Shown: positions 62,456-64,000 of the stretch, piece by piece | Numbering within the stretch: the first letter of the stretch is position 1 | Layout: every line of letters begins with the position of its first letter | Source: Muscardinus avellanarius | Lineage: Eukaryota > Chordata > Mammalia > Rodentia > Gliridae | Assembly: GCA_963383645.1 (NCBI GenBank) | Contig: OY726576.1 | Span: 13,649,659 to 13,713,658, forward strand | Direction of reading: 5' to 3' | Length of the DNA: 64,000 nucleotides | The notes under the pieces: generated by a model | Databases searched by the model: none | Told to the model about the DNA's origin: nothing | Seen by the model: the letters and a program-made list of their open reading frames with translations, nothing else | Made by a program: the position numbers and the translations under genes

Positions 62456-62502
<47 letters not shown>
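62280..62502 (+). repeat. Headless B1-dID SINE and (CA)n
   Basis: TAATCCTAGTACTTGGGAGG to TCAATCCCCAGCAAAAC, then about 22 CA units. Confidence 0.82.
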
Positions 62503-63600
62503 TAATGCTAAACTTTAGTTCCTTTACACTGGACCAATCCCAGTGTGCTTTTCCATAATTAGGAACAGATCTAAACCTGTAACTGCTGGGGGAGCCTGAA
62601 ACCAGCTATAAAAACCTTTGCAGATGCAGCTTGAGAAGAGTCCAGAAGCCGAGCCCTTCACTGAGAAGGCCTGTGTGCGGGCGGCGGGTGTGGGTCAGGG
62701 CTGCTGTGGCCCGGGGTCCCTCCCTCAGCTCTGCTCCCTGAGGCGCTCCTGGTTGTTTGCCCAGTAAGCAGGGACTGGCTGGCTCCCTGCACGCCCGCCT
62801 GCCCGCCCCGCCCAGGCCCACGGTTGGCCAGGGAGGTGCTGGGGTAGACAGGGCCAGCGGAGGGTGACTGTGGGGGGCGGTGGCCAGCGGGCTCTGGGCT
62901 GGTCCCGCTCTGCAACAGAGGCGGCTATTGTAGCTCTGAGCTAAGAGGAAAGCCCTGTGGGCTGGGTCCGTGTGAGAGGCCAGTGTTCACGAGTTAGGGC
63001 CACACTGGATTTGTTCTGAGACCCGGGCACTCATTTCGATTTTAGACCGGTGTTTCTGGGTGCCGACGGAATTGCTGTACACAGGAAGGGATGTGGGGAA
63101 CTTTCCTCTGCTCAGATTGACTTGTTTTCACGAGACTTTATTGAGCTGCCATCCACGCTCCGCACGGGTCCCCTATTTCGAGTGGCAGTCGCTGGTTCTC
63201 GTGTCTGTGTAGGACCACAGCCACCACCACAGTCCGCTTCAGAGTATTCTCACTCCCAAGAGAAGCCAGGAGAGGAGCAGGCCCTCCTTGTCCTCCTCCC
63301 CACCGCTCTGGGTTAGTCAGGGTGTGAACTGGAAAGGGCCAGGCCGGGTGTCTAGGCAGCCTCCTTGGGTGAAGCCAGGAGCAGGCCTCCTGGTTCCTCC
63401 TCCCCGCGACCCGCCCGCGGGCTGTGCTTTCTGTCTCTGGGTTTCCTCCCGCGGACAGGTCCTGCCGGTGAAGTCGCAGGATGGGTCATTCTTGTCATAC
63501 TTAGTATCTGTAGTGGAAAAGTTACCTCCTTGGTTGGTAGCTGTTTCAGTTACAGTGTTGGATGAGGAGCGTCCCTAATCTAAAAACCCAAAATCGGAAT
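62503..63600. other. GC-rich unique sequence, no gene recognised
   Basis: Carries an L1-like start near 63127 (GAGACTTTATTGAGC). Frames on both strands are short and unrecognised. Confidence 0.4.
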
Positions 63601-63602
63601 AA

Positions 63603-63895
63603 AGGACTAATTCCAGCATTTGGGAGACTGAGTGGGGAAGATGGCGGGTTCTAAGCCAGCAGCACACAGTAACTTAGTGAGGCCCTCGGCAACTCAGTGA
63701 GACCCTGTTTCAAAATAAAGAACAAAAAATAGGGGTGGGGGTATAACTCGGAGGCAGAACGCCCCTGGGTACCATCCCCAGTATGGCAAGAAAATAAATA
63801 ATAATAAATAAATAAATAAAAATAAAAAAGAAATAGAGCTGCTGGTGTAGCTCAGAGGCAGAGTGCCCTTTGGTTCCATCACCAACAGTACAAAA
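63603..63895 (+). repeat. B1-dID SINE followed by an isolated dID tail
   Basis: Sense copy 63603-63790, (AAAT)n, then GAGCTGCTGGTGTAGCTCAG ... 63834-63886 and an A run. Confidence 0.78.
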
Positions 63896-63929
63896 AAAAA
63901 AAAAAGTTTAACTCAAACAATTTTTAGTC

Positions 63930-64000
63930 AAGGCTGGGTTTCCAGTGGTAGAACACTTGGGTAGAGTTCTTAAGGCCCTAAGTTTGAATCCCAGCACCAC
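63930..64000 (+). repeat. Free ID-like SINE at the right edge
   Basis: GGCTGGGTTTCCAGTGGTAG ... AGTTTGAATCCCAGCACCAC retains the middle segment; cut by the window end. Confidence 0.6.

Noticed and set aside
52550..64000. GFRA4, the human neighbour downstream of ADAM33
   Set aside because: No GFR-alpha cysteine pattern was recognised; it probably lies beyond the right edge.

Overview
The window is a piece of mammalian nuclear genome, almost certainly from a rodent. It carries two complete, intron-rich, same-strand (+) genes in a dense background of short interspersed repeats. By far the most common repeat is a composite SINE: a 7SL/B1-like head (GCCGGGCGTGGTGG...GGGAGGC) joined to a shortened tRNA-Ala/ID-like tail (GGGCTGGGGGTGTAGCT...GGTTCCATCCCCAGTACC). 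This is the architecture known as B1-dID, described from the squirrel-related rodents (dormice, squirrels, mountain beaver). Few free ID elements are present, and the very abundant squirrel-type ID is not seen, so a dormouse-like animal is my best guess. That guess is an inference and not firm.

Layout. 1-15,500: a 50-bp minisatellite at the left edge, a divergent local duplication, many SINEs and microsatellites, an old LINE-1 tail, and unique DNA with no gene I can support. 15,528-~36,380: SIGLEC1 (sialoadhesin, CD169), 21 coding exons: signal peptide, one V-set and sixteen C2-set Ig domains (one exon each, all phase 1), a transmembrane exon, and two alternative terminal coding exons. The predicted protein is 1,707 aa, or 1,723 aa with the other tail. 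36,380-40,300: repeat-rich intergenic DNA. 40,628-~52,515: ADAM33, 21 coding exons plus a 3' UTR exon: signal peptide, prodomain, zinc metalloprotease with an intact [12 protein letters not shown] site, disintegrin, cysteine-rich, EGF-like, transmembrane and short tail. The last coding exon is frameshifted relative to the human protein as I remember it, giving 769 aa. 52,515-64,000: repeats and unique DNA, no gene recognised.

The order SIGLEC1 then ADAM33, head to tail, matches the human 20p13 arrangement. The human flanking genes HSPA12B and GFRA4 are not in the window. The two genes have separate functions: SIGLEC1 is a macrophage lectin for sialylated ligands, and ADAM33 is a membrane metalloprotease expressed mainly in mesenchymal cells. 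Nothing here indicates co-regulation.

I found no new multi-gene system. The second-look items are the tail choices of SIGLEC1, a splice donor embedded in a (GT)10 microsatellite, the ADAM33 C-terminal frameshift, and an informative record of SINE evolution: two or three subfamilies, nested insertions with perfect target duplications, inverted pairs, a triplicated pol III B box and full-length-ID intermediates.
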